Source: Planctomycetia bacterium (lineage in GTDB: Bacteria; Planctomycetota; Phycisphaerae; Phycisphaerales; SM1A02). From it: 5,162 bases of DNA. Location of the stretch: contig JAACEA010000521.1 of NCBI GenBank assembly GCA_009936695.1, positions 1 to 5,162 on the forward strand, given 5' to 3'. Shown piece by piece: positions 1-5,162 of the stretch. How positions within the stretch are numbered: the first letter of the stretch is position 1; the number at the start of each line of letters is the position of its first letter. The translations under genes and the position numbers were made by a program. Below the pieces are notes generated by a model. The model had not been told where the DNA came from. It made no database searches and saw nothing but the letters and a program-made list of their open reading frames with translations.

Positions 1-867
1 GACGGCGGGAACGAGTCCGGCGGCGGTCGCCTCGGCGAAGAGGCGACGAACCGCTTCGAGGCCCCGGGCCCCGGCGTCGACCGTGAGCCGGTTGACGTAG
101 AGCTCGATGAAGCGGTCCGCGGTCTCGTGATCGATGCCACGACCGAATCCCATCGCGTATTCGACCGATCGGGTCCGATGCTCGAGGGCGTGGGCGATGC
201 TGCGTTCGAGCAGGCCCGCGATCTCCTCCAACGTGCCCGCACCGTGCGTCGTCTCGAGGTCGCGCCGGACCACGTTGAGGCCGAGTGGAAGCGGTCCGTC
301 GGTGCGTCGCCCCCACCAGGCCCCGAGATCCTCGAGCAGGTGGAGACCGTCGTCGGCGAAGGTGAGCTGGCCTTCGTGGATGACCACCCCCGCATCCACC
401 TCGCCGGCAAGCACGCGGTCTCCGACCTCTTCGAACGGGGTCTCGACCTGTTCATGTTCCACGCCCGCCATCCGCAGGCCGAGGGTCAGGGCCGCGGTGG
501 TCCGACGCCCGGGTGTCGCGATCCGCGGTCGGCTCGCCGCGAATTCGTCCCAGGACAGGTCGGTCGCGGCGACCAGCTTCGGGCCGTAGCCCTCACCCAT
601 CGAGGAGCCGCAGGCGGTGATCGCATATCGATCCGCGACCCGGGGGAACTGTCCGCAGCTCAGGGCGGTGATCTCCAGCAGGTCGTCACCGGCCTCGGCC
701 CGACGATTCGCCGCTTCGATGTCGATCTCGACCTGTTCGAAGCGAAATCGGGACGAAGCGATCGCGGGCGGCTCCCCGTCGATTCCGAAGAGCGGCCACC
801 ACATGAAGGCGTCGTCGGGATCGGGGCTGTGACCGAGGCGGAGCACGATGGGTTGATTCGTCGACAT
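1..867 (-). CDS. mqnD: 1,4-dihydroxy-6-naphthoate synthase, MqnD family (3' end cut by window edge)
   Basis: Reading leftwards from the ATG at 867-865, the frame is open for 289 codons to the window edge, so the C-terminus lies outside. MqnD proteins are usually about 270-300 residues, so little is missing. In the futalosine route to menaquinone, MqnD cleaves cyclic dehypoxanthinyl futalosine to 1,4-dihydroxy-6-naphthoate in the cytosol. The fold is that of a periplasmic-binding protein, but no signal peptide is seen. Family marks are GHSPDPDDAF at residues 12-21, a TPGRRTTAAL segment at 118-127 matching the ligand-binding Thr-Ala region, and VIHEGQ at 162-167. His164 of that last motif corresponds to the proposed catalytic His of characterised MqnD. 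No Shine-Dalgarno sequence precedes the ATG; a TAGCAT hexamer lies 8 nt upstream. The neighbouring genes are not menaquinone genes. The family call is strong; assignment to MqnD rather than its relative MqnA rests on the SPDPDD and IHEG motifs. Confidence 0.88.
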   Translation of the reverse strand, partial: MSTNQPIVLRLGHSPDPDDAFMWWPLFGIDGEPPAIASSRFRFEQVEIDIEAANRRAEAGDDLLEITALSCGQFPRVADRYAITACGSSMGEGYGPKLVAATDLSWDEFAASRPRIATPGRRTTAALTLGLRMAGVEHEQVETPFEEVGDRVLAGEVDAGVVIHEGQLTFADDGLHLLEDLGAWWGRRTDGPLPLGLNVVRRDLETTHGAGTLEEIAGLLERSIAHALEHRTRSVEYAMGFGRGIDHETADRFIELYVNRLTVDAGARGLEAVRRLFAEATAAGLVPAV

Positions 868-939
868 CGGAGGGGATGCTAGCACCCCCGCGTTCCCGGC
901 CGCCGATCTGCCGGCCGCGAGTGGGATGGATCGAATGAA

Positions 940-971
940 ACGCCGCCCCGTCGCAGGCGACGAAGCGGCGT
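940..971 (-). terminator. Strong hairpin, probable terminator of the dockerin-type gene
   Basis: The arms ACGCCGC (940-946) and GCGGCGT (965-971) enclose a second perfect pair, CGTCGC (949-954) and GCGACG (957-962). In minus-strand RNA the two intervening positions on each side are UU opposite GG. They form G-U pairs, giving a continuous 15-bp stem with a tiny loop. In plus-strand RNA they would be CC against AA mismatches, so the structure suits the minus strand. It starts 32 nt after the stop of the minus-strand gene at 1004-1834. It is followed by a short broken U tract (UUCAUU after the last stem base), so termination efficiency is uncertain. It also lies upstream of mqnD and would insulate that gene from read-through. 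Confidence 0.65.
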
Positions 972-1003
972 GACGGATCGAGAATCGCGTCGCGGGCGAA
1001 GGT

Positions 1004-1834
1004 TCAGCAACCCCACAGCGACAGGAAGATGCCTAGGTCGGCACCATCGGTCGACCCGTCGCCGGAGAGGTCGCCACCCGGGGTGCCCCAGGCCGCGAGG
1101 AGGAAGCCCAGATCGCCGCCGTCGACGCAACCGTCGCAGTTGAAATCACCGGGCAGGCACGAGGGCTCGAGCGTCCCGAACAGCGTCGTTCCCGAGAGAT
1201 CGACCTGGGCCTCGATCGTGACGCTGTTCACGCCGACCGGAAGTTCCGCCGGATCCAGTTCGAAGGAGAACGTCTGCAGCAGGAGATTGTCCATGAGCAG
1301 ATCCTTCCCCTTCAAGGGAAGGACGTCGGTGCCGAAGCTGTAGAAGTCCGGAACCACGTTCGAGCCTTCGATGTTCACGAGGTCGCCGGTCACGCTGTAG
1401 TTGAAGCTCGAGACGAACGGCGCATCCGGAAAGAACGCGGTGTTGCCCTTGAGCGGGGCGGAGGCCCCGCCCTCGTCGAGTCGGATGATGAAGTCGGAGA
1501 CCGTGATGTCCAGCGCCTGGCAGCCGAAGATCGGGAGGCAGAACAGCTCGTAGCTCACGCCTCCGGTCCCGAGGTTGAACTCCAGTTCCGGAAGTTCCAT
1601 CGCGAGAAACGGAGGAACCGCGGAATCGAAGTTCGCGCGGGCGAAACCGGTGACCTGCTGGGTGGTCGAGTCCACGTCCGAGCTCGTGCCGATCGAGGTG
1701 TCGATGGTGAGCGTGAGCGTGAGGGCCGCGGTCGAGCCTTCGATCACCTCGAAGTCCGCGGTGCTCTGGCCGAGGGCGGCCGATCCGCAGAGCAGCAAGG
1801 GCGCAGACACGGCGGCGAGGAGGGCTGGCTTCAT
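1004..1834 (-). CDS. Secreted protein of unknown function with C-terminal dockerin-like (planctomycete GC-type) domain
   Basis: This is a 276-residue exported protein. Residues 1-22 are a Sec signal peptide (Lys2, then a hydrophobic Ala/Leu core) with likely cleavage after Ala-Leu-Gly22. Residues 23-225 alternate polar and hydrophobic residues as in beta-sandwich proteins, and contain one close Cys pair (C99, C105). I recognise no catalytic domain there. Residues 226-276 form two EF-hand-like dockerin repeats. The calcium ligands fit the 1-3-5-9-12 pattern: D230, N232, D234, D238, D241, then D255, S257, D259, D263, D266. Each repeat is followed by a hydrophobic LGFLLAAWG-type helix. The module has four Cys (C226, C233, C236, C276) and ends Trp-Gly-Cys, as in the planctomycete proteins annotated GC-type dockerin domain-anchored protein. 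The start is supported by GGAG (1843-1846 on the complement) 8 nt before the ATG. A role in surface display or protein-protein attachment is inferred; no cohesin is visible here. Confidence 0.85.
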   Translation of the reverse strand: MKPALLAAVSAPLLLCGSAALGQSTADFEVIEGSTAALTLTLTIDTSIGTSSDVDSTTQQVTGFARANFDSAVPPFLAMELPELEFNLGTGGVSYELFCLPIFGCQALDITVSDFIIRLDEGGASAPLKGNTAFFPDAPFVSSFNYSVTGDLVNIEGSNVVPDFYSFGTDVLPLKGKDLLMDNLLLQTFSFELDPAELPVGVNSVTIEAQVDLSGTTLFGTLEPSCLPGDFNCDGCVDGGDLGFLLAAWGTPGGDLSGDGSTDGADLGIFLSLWGC

Positions 1835-1961
1835 GGATGGAACTCCGGTGCGAAGGGCGATGGGAGGGGAGCGGACAACTCCAAACTAGCCGCTCGATGG
1901 AAAAAACCAACGATGGAGCCGGCAAGTTCGAGTGAAATCCGGTTCCGAACGTCGAACAGAC

Positions 1962-1980
1962 CCCCTGAGAACCTCAGAAG
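1962..1980 (-). terminator. Weak hairpin downstream of the metallo-hydrolase gene
   Basis: CTGAG (1965-1969) and CTCAG (1973-1977) form a 5-bp stem with a 3-nt loop. In minus-strand RNA it extends to 8 bp through two G-U pairs and one G-C pair. It sits 16 nt after the stop of the gene ending at 1997. No U tract follows (the next bases are G-rich), so it may be only an mRNA 3'-end stabiliser or chance. The run of six T on the minus strand at 1906-1901 is too far away to belong to it. Confidence 0.25.
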
Positions 1981-1996
1981 CGGCTTGTCGGCGGGA

Positions 1997-2665
1997 TCAG
2001 AAGCGAGGCTCACCACCCTCGACGAACGGATTCCCCGCCCGCTCCCGCCCCACTGTGGTCTCGCCGCCATGACCGGGAAGCACCCGTGTCGCGTCCTCGA
2101 GCGCCAGGATTCGACGCAACGATCCACGCATCGCCTCGGGATCCGAGGTCGGAAAATCGATGCGGCCGATCGACCCTGCGAAGAGGGTGTCCCCCGCGAT
2201 CAGGACACCGGTCGGTTCGTGCAGGAATCCGCAGGAGCCCGGGCTGTGTCCGGGGAGATGCATGATCCGCCACGCCGGCCCGAGCGGGCATGGATCCCCC
2301 TCGTCGAAGACACCGTCGGGCGGCGTCGCGGTGGCCGGAGCACCCAGGAAGGCGGAGAGATTGAGCATCGGCTCTCCATTCCAGTCCGCCTCCGCGGCAT
2401 GGCAGCGGATCGGCATCGAGCCGAACCGGGTCAGGGCCTCGTCGATCCCGGCGATGCGATCGTGATGACAGTGCGTGAGCACGATGCCCGCGGGGGTCCG
2501 CCCGGTGGCCTCGACCGCCTCGAGCAGCGGCGTCGGGCGCTGGCCGCAGTCGACGATCCAGCATCGAGCGGGGTCGGCATCGTCGGCCACCACGAAGCCG
2601 TTGGTCTGGTAGTCGCCCAGCGGGATGATCGCGAGCACGGGATCCGTCGAGGTCTGGTCGGTCAT
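1997..2665 (-). CDS. Metallo-beta-lactamase-fold hydrolase, glyoxalase II/YcbL-like, with HxHxDR metal motif
   Basis: This is a 222-residue cytosolic protein, a normal length for short single-domain YcbL-type hydrolases, which cleave thioesters such as S-lactoylglutathione. The metal-site motifs are in order: THCHHDR at 64-70 (H65, H67, D69), LPGH with H140, AGDT with D159, and PGHG with H199. The stretches GSIGRIDFP (164-172) and GRERAGNPFV near the end are typical of the YcbL branch. The usual motif is HxHxDH; here the last His is Arg70, a combination known from class B1 beta-lactamases. The second metal site may therefore be altered. The frame stays open upstream to 2830, but that extension would overlap the divergent cupin gene and has low-complexity Ser/Thr composition. 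The ATG at 2665-2663 is therefore preferred. No Shine-Dalgarno sequence precedes it. The substrate is unknown: a thioester hydrolase is likely, and lactamase activity is not implied. Confidence 0.87.
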   Translation of the reverse strand: MTDQTSTDPVLAIIPLGDYQTNGFVVADDADPARCWIVDCGQRPTPLLEAVEATGRTPAGIVLTHCHHDRIAGIDEALTRFGSMPIRCHAAEADWNGEPMLNLSAFLGAPATATPPDGVFDEGDPCPLGPAWRIMHLPGHSPGSCGFLHEPTGVLIAGDTLFAGSIGRIDFPTSDPEAMRGSLRRILALEDATRVLPGHGGETTVGRERAGNPFVEGGEPRF

Positions 2666-2729
2666 GCCCACTACAGTACGGGAAGTCGTCGCCCGATTCC
2701 CCATCTTCCTCCGAACCGGAGCCCACCGC
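2666..2729. promoter_or_regulatory. Divergent intergenic region between hydrolase and cupin genes
   Basis: These 64 bp separate two divergent starts and must hold the promoter of each unless transcription enters from further away. For the cupin, TACAGT at 2672-2677 matches four of six bases of a -10 box, and a GGAG at 2718-2721 is its Shine-Dalgarno sequence, 8 nt before the ATG. For the hydrolase, TACTGT on the complement (2678-2673) is a poor -10 match that ends 7 nt before the ATG. No convincing -35 hexamer is seen for either gene. Confidence 0.4.
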
Positions 2730-3098
2730 ATGATTCGCACTCGACTCGATTCCTCCGAGACCACCGCGGTGGAACTCGATGGCGTGAAGGATGTCGCCAT
2801 GCGCGTGCTGCTGGGCGCCGCGGACGACATGCCGAACTTCTCGATGCGGCACTTCGTCGTTCAACCCGGCGGACACACGCCGAAGCACGCCCACGACTAC
2901 GAACACCAGGTGATCGTCCTCGCCGGCGACGGCGAGGCCGATCACGGAGACGAGACCGTCCGGTTCCATCCGGGCGACGTCATGTACGTCGAAGCCGATC
3001 AGGTGCATCAGTTCCGCAACACCGGTTCCGAGCCGGTCGAGTTCATCTGCCTCGTCCCCCGGACCCGGGGTGACGGCAGTGCGGTGCCGGGCTCGTGA
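2730..3098 (+). CDS. Small single-domain cupin protein
   Basis: This 122-residue protein is one double-stranded beta-helix domain, probably cytosolic, with no signal peptide. Cupin motif 1 is HAHDYEH at 53-59, giving metal ligands H53, H55 and E58, followed by QVIVLAGDG. Motif 2 spans PGDVMYVEADQVHQFRN (81-97) and gives the fourth ligand H93 and the conserved N97. The Pro usual before the motif-2 His is Ala here. The spacing HxHxxEH and the ending FICLVP are typical of the large family of small cupin_2 proteins, whose substrates vary widely, so no reaction can be assigned. The frame is open upstream and includes an ATG at 2664. The ATG at 2730 is preferred because GGAG lies 8 nt before it, and the upstream stretch would overlap the divergent gene's start. 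Its TGA overlaps the next gene's GTG (GTGA, 3095-3098), which suggests coupling. The last dozen residues are a polar tail beyond the fold. Confidence 0.87.
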   Translation: MIRTRLDSSETTAVELDGVKDVAMRVLLGAADDMPNFSMRHFVVQPGGHTPKHAHDYEHQVIVLAGDGEADHGDETVRFHPGDVMYVEADQVHQFRNTGSEPVEFICLVPRTRGDGSAVPGS

Positions 3099-4039
3099 AG
3101 GCGACCCACGACGGGACGGTTCGGACGGGTCTGCCCTGGTTCGCCGCCGCCGTGTTCCTCGCGGTGCTGCTGGGAACCATCGCCTTCCTGCGTCCGGAGG
3201 CCGCGTGGTCCGCGCCGATGCTCGCCGGTGCGGTCGCCGGCGGCATCGCCTCCCTGCTCGCGATCGGACTGGCCACGCTCCTCGGACGACGCGGCGCCGC
3301 CGACGGCGATTCCACCGCCGCGATCCTCGGACGCATCGAGGAACATTCGATGCTCTCCGATCAGGCCAAACGACTGGTCTACCGGGATCGAGAACTCGAA
3401 CTGCTGCGAATGCTCCTGGAGCAGGACATCGCGTCCGGTGATTTCGACGCGGCGATGCGGATGGTCGACGAACTTGGAACCCAGTTCGGGCGACGGGAGG
3501 AGGCCGAGGGGCTTCGCGCCCGCATCGACGCCAGCCGCCGCGAGGAGGTCGAACGACGGATCGCGGACGGAACACGTCACATCGCTCGACTGCTGGCCGC
3601 CGGCGACTGGGATGCCGCCGCCGGGGTCCAGCATCGACTCGAACGACTCTTCCCCGACACCCCCGCGATCGCGAGCCTGCCGGAACAGATCCTGGCGGCG
3701 CGACTCCGCCACGCGGCCGACGTCGAGACGCGGATGCGTGAAGCGCACGCGACCGGCCGGATCGACGAGGCGATGACGCTCCTTCGGGACCTCGACCGGC
3801 ACCTCGTCGGGCGCGAAAGCACCCGGGTACTCGACGTCGCCCAGCCGATCGTGGCCGCCCATCGGGAGCGATGCGGGGTCCGCTTCAGCGACGCGATCAA
3901 CGCACGCGACTGGAAGACCGCGGTCGAGCTCGGCGAACGCCTCGTGGACGAGTATCCGAACACCCGGATGGCGGAAGAGGCGACGGAGCTTCTCGCGGGG
4001 CTCCGGAATCGCGCCGGACTCGCCCCGGATCGTTCCTGA
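3095..4039 (+). CDS. Inner-membrane protein with two N-terminal membrane helices and four TPR-like repeats
   Basis: I do not recognise a named family for this 314-residue protein. Two hydrophobic segments, about residues 13-32 and 42-63, form a membrane hairpin. The short N-terminus carries Lys/Arg and Arg65-Arg66 follow the second helix. By the positive-inside rule both ends face the cytoplasm. The remaining roughly 250 residues are helical, rich in Arg, Glu, Ala and Leu. Four similar motifs recur every 50-55 residues: ASGDFDAAMRMVDEL (113-127), AAGDWDAAAGVQHRLERLFP (168-187), ATGRIDEAMTLLRDL (219-233) and NARDWKTAVELGERL (269-283). Two of them run on to a Tyr/Phe-Pro. This pattern (small-Gly-Asp-aromatic-x-x-Ala, then Leu) is that of TPR helices, so a scaffold or protein-binding role is inferred. 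The start is GTG at 3095, overlapping the cupin stop by 4 nt. No clear Shine-Dalgarno sequence precedes it, which fits reinitiation. Any functional link to the cupin is unknown. Confidence 0.8.
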   Translation: MKATHDGTVRTGLPWFAAAVFLAVLLGTIAFLRPEAAWSAPMLAGAVAGGIASLLAIGLATLLGRRGAADGDSTAAILGRIEEHSMLSDQAKRLVYRDRELELLRMLLEQDIASGDFDAAMRMVDELGTQFGRREEAEGLRARIDASRREEVERRIADGTRHIARLLAAGDWDAAAGVQHRLERLFPDTPAIASLPEQILAARLRHAADVETRMREAHATGRIDEAMTLLRDLDRHLVGRESTRVLDVAQPIVAAHRERCGVRFSDAINARDWKTAVELGERLVDEYPNTRMAEEATELLAGLRNRAGLAPDRS

Positions 4040-4066
4040 ACCGCCCGGAAGACCACGGAACGGACG

Positions 4067-4072
4067 TATACT
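4067..4072 (+). promoter_or_regulatory. Candidate -10 box for the HEAT-repeat lipoprotein gene
   Basis: TATACT matches five of six bases of the TATAAT consensus and is an A/T island in very G/C-rich DNA. It ends 7 nt before the GTG start at 4080, about where transcription should begin, so the transcript could be leaderless. No Shine-Dalgarno sequence is present between it and the GTG. No recognisable -35 hexamer lies 16-18 bp upstream. The gene may instead, or additionally, be read from the upstream operon, whose last gene ends 40 bp earlier. Confidence 0.35.
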
Positions 4073-4079
4073 CCGCGGC

Positions 4080-5009
4080 GTGCCGTCACGCCCTCGCGAT
4101 CAATCCCGACCCCCCTTCGCCGCCCGGACCCGGCTGGCGTCGGCCGTCCTCCTGCTCGCGACCGGCGTCCTCGGCTGCGATGCGTTCAACGAGGACGTGA
4201 ACGACTTCACCGAGAAGTTCTCGCCGCCGAGCCCGTTCCAGGCGGCGGTGTGGGCGTCGGACTTCAACGATCCGGGCCTGCAGCGAAAGGGCGTGATCCT
4301 CCTCTCCAACGCGACCTTCGGCGGCGACCGCACCTACGTCGACCTGTACCGCGTGCTCGCGACGGAGAGCCCCGATCCGCTCGTCCGATCCTCGGGCATC
4401 CGCGCCCTGGGACGCTGGGGCGAACCCGAGGACGCGATCCAGATCGCGGATCAACTCGAGAACGACTACCGCCAGGTCCGGCTCGAGGCGGCCATCGCCC
4501 TGCAGCGGCTCCACGAGCCCGCCGTCGAGGATCGAATCTGGCGACGACTCATCGACGAGAACGAGGACGAAGCGATCCGGATCGAACTCGCGATCGCCCT
4601 CGGCCAGTATCCGACCGACGCGGCGTTCCAGGCCCTCGCCCTCGCGCTCGAGGATCGGAGCCTCGCGCTCAACCTCGCCGCGGCCGACAGCCTTCGCGTC
4701 CTCACGGGCCGGGACTTCGGCGTTGACGCCCCTGCATGGCTGTCCTGGTACGACTCGACCGATGCCGCCTTCGCCGACGTCGAGACGTTCCTCTACCCCA
4801 CCTTCGAGCGTCCGATCTCGTTCTTCGAGAAACTCGCCTTCTGGGCACCGGTGGACTTCGAGAAGCCGGGCGTGCCCCGTGGCCTCGATGAATCCAGCGA
4901 CGCCACCTACGAGGAGGGCGCCGCGGAGGACGCCGGCTCGAAGGACGGGGCCGCGAAGACGAAGGCCGATCCCGATCGGACCTACGAGAACGTCGGCGAA
5001 GGTCCTTGA
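4080..5009 (+). CDS. HEAT-repeat lipoprotein of unknown function
   Basis: This 309-residue protein has a lipoprotein signal: a basic N-region, a hydrophobic core from about residue 19, and the lipobox Val-Leu-Gly-Cys33. Asp34 at position +2 would retain a lipoprotein in the inner membrane by the enterobacterial Lol rule; whether that rule holds here is unknown. Residues of about 52-208 are paired helices of the HEAT type. The clearest are DPLVRSSGIRALGRWG (99-114), DYRQVRLEAAIALQRL (129-144) and DEAIRIELAIALGQYP (163-178), then SLALNLAAADSLRVLTG (194-210). After the solenoid comes an aromatic segment (DAPAWLSWYDS, 216-226, and FFEKLAFWAPVDF, 248-260). From about 270 there is an acidic, Ala/Gly/Lys-rich tail that looks disordered. 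The start is GTG, with no Shine-Dalgarno sequence but a TATACT box 7 nt upstream. The tight spacing after the TPR-like gene suggests related roles at the envelope, probably as binding scaffolds. It is not an enzyme by any visible motif. Confidence 0.83.
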   Translation: MPSRPRDQSRPPFAARTRLASAVLLLATGVLGCDAFNEDVNDFTEKFSPPSPFQAAVWASDFNDPGLQRKGVILLSNATFGGDRTYVDLYRVLATESPDPLVRSSGIRALGRWGEPEDAIQIADQLENDYRQVRLEAAIALQRLHEPAVEDRIWRRLIDENEDEAIRIELAIALGQYPTDAAFQALALALEDRSLALNLAAADSLRVLTGRDFGVDAPAWLSWYDSTDAAFADVETFLYPTFERPISFFEKLAFWAPVDFEKPGVPRGLDESSDATYEEGAAEDAGSKDGAAKTKADPDRTYENVGEGP

Positions 5010-5162
5010 CCGAACGCGACGACCACCCCCACGAACCAATCGACGCCGAGCCCCTCCGGGGCCGTGGCATCGGTGACGCCGGCCTCTCGCCGGACGATCC
5101 GATGAATCCCATCCTCACCATGCAGGAGGAGGAGGCGGACGGGATCGAGGAAGGCGTCATCC
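5006..5162 (+). CDS. Start of an unidentified acidic protein (3' end cut by window edge)
   Basis: The reading frame opens at TTG 5006-5008, which overlaps the TGA of the lipoprotein gene (TTGA), and stays open for 52 codons to the edge. Third codon positions are mostly G or C, as in the genes around it, which supports real coding. The visible protein is polar and acidic: TERDDHPHEPIDAEPL early, then DDPMNPILTMQEEEADGIEEG. It has no signal peptide or membrane segment so far, and looks like an unstructured N-terminal lead to a domain lying outside. GAAGG lies only 3 nt before the TTG, closer than usual, so reinitiation after the upstream stop is more likely. The alternative start is ATG at 5102-5104, which would leave a 92-bp gap. 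I cannot name the family. Confidence 0.5.
   Translation, partial: MTERDDHPHEPIDAEPLRGRGIGDAGLSPDDPMNPILTMQEEEADGIEEGVI

Noticed and set aside
127..882. A 251-codon open frame on the plus strand opposite mqnD
   Set aside because: The complementary strand carries the SPDPDD and IHEG motifs of MqnD in an uninterrupted frame; the plus-strand product has no recognisable feature.
1883..1910. TTGGTT and TAGTTT on the minus strand, 16 nt apart, upstream of the dockerin-type gene
   Set aside because: Each hexamer matches its consensus at only three of six positions. The distance to the start is plausible, but the signal is too weak to call a promoter.
1895..1917. Direct repeat CGATGGA on both sides of an A-rich run
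   Set aside because: Seven bases repeated once, with no further copies or associated structure; not distinguishable from chance.
2625..2729. Upstream extension of the cupin frame
   Set aside because: It would overlap the start of the divergent hydrolase gene, while a GGAG 8 nt before the ATG at 2730 gives a normal cupin N-terminus.
2010..3575. A 521-codon open frame on the minus strand running across the hydrolase, cupin and TPR-like genes
   Set aside because: It is antisense or out of frame to three genes with clear motifs, its product is Arg/Pro/Gly-rich low-complexity sequence, and such frames are expected in DNA this rich in G+C.
4031..4062. Inverted repeat CGTTCC / GGAACG around the end of the TPR-like gene
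   Set aside because: It is only a 6-bp stem with a 20-nt loop, no U tract follows, and it lies partly inside coding sequence; probably chance.
4086..5039. A 317-codon minus-strand frame opposite the HEAT lipoprotein gene
   Set aside because: The plus strand has a lipobox and regular HEAT helices; the antisense product is a composition-biased mirror with no motif.
1..5162. Search for tRNA or rRNA genes, CRISPR repeats, transposase genes, attachment sites, riboswitches and toxin-antitoxin or defence genes
   Set aside because: None seen by eye on either strand. Nearly all of the window is accounted for by the seven genes, and base composition is even throughout, with no sign of recent transfer.

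Overview
The window is about two-thirds G+C and densely coding, and reads as ordinary chromosome of a planctomycete, most likely of the Phycisphaerae. The best taxonomic clue is the secreted protein at 1004-1834. It ends in a two-repeat dockerin-like module finishing in Trp-Gly-Cys, a C-terminus widespread in that group. A futalosine-pathway menaquinone gene, strongly G/C-ending codons, and solenoid-repeat envelope proteins agree with this. The lineage is inferred from protein features only.

Left part, minus strand (1-2665). There are three co-directional genes. From right to left they are a metallo-beta-lactamase-fold hydrolase of the glyoxalase II/YcbL type (1997-2665), the secreted dockerin-type protein (1004-1834), and an mqnD-like 1,4-dihydroxy-6-naphthoate synthase that runs off the left edge (1-867). 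A 15-bp strand-specific hairpin (940-971) separates the dockerin gene from mqnD, and a 162-bp gap with a weaker hairpin separates the hydrolase from the dockerin gene. The three are therefore probably separate transcription units.

Right part, plus strand (2730-5162). A 64-bp divergent promoter region precedes a small cupin (2730-3098). Its stop overlaps the GTG start of an inner-membrane protein with two membrane helices and four TPR-like repeats (3095-4039). After 40 bp comes a HEAT-repeat lipoprotein (4080-5009), whose stop overlaps the TTG start of an acidic reading frame cut by the right edge (5006-5162). The 4-nt overlaps GTGA and TTGA suggest translational coupling within two gene pairs.

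No mobile element, CRISPR array, RNA gene or phage feature is visible. I found no convincing new multi-gene system. The points most worth a second look are the pairing of a membrane-anchored TPR-like solenoid with a HEAT lipoprotein, the HxHxDR metal motif in the hydrolase, the strand-specific hairpin, the possible leaderless starts, and the dockerin-tagged protein with no recognisable domain in its body.
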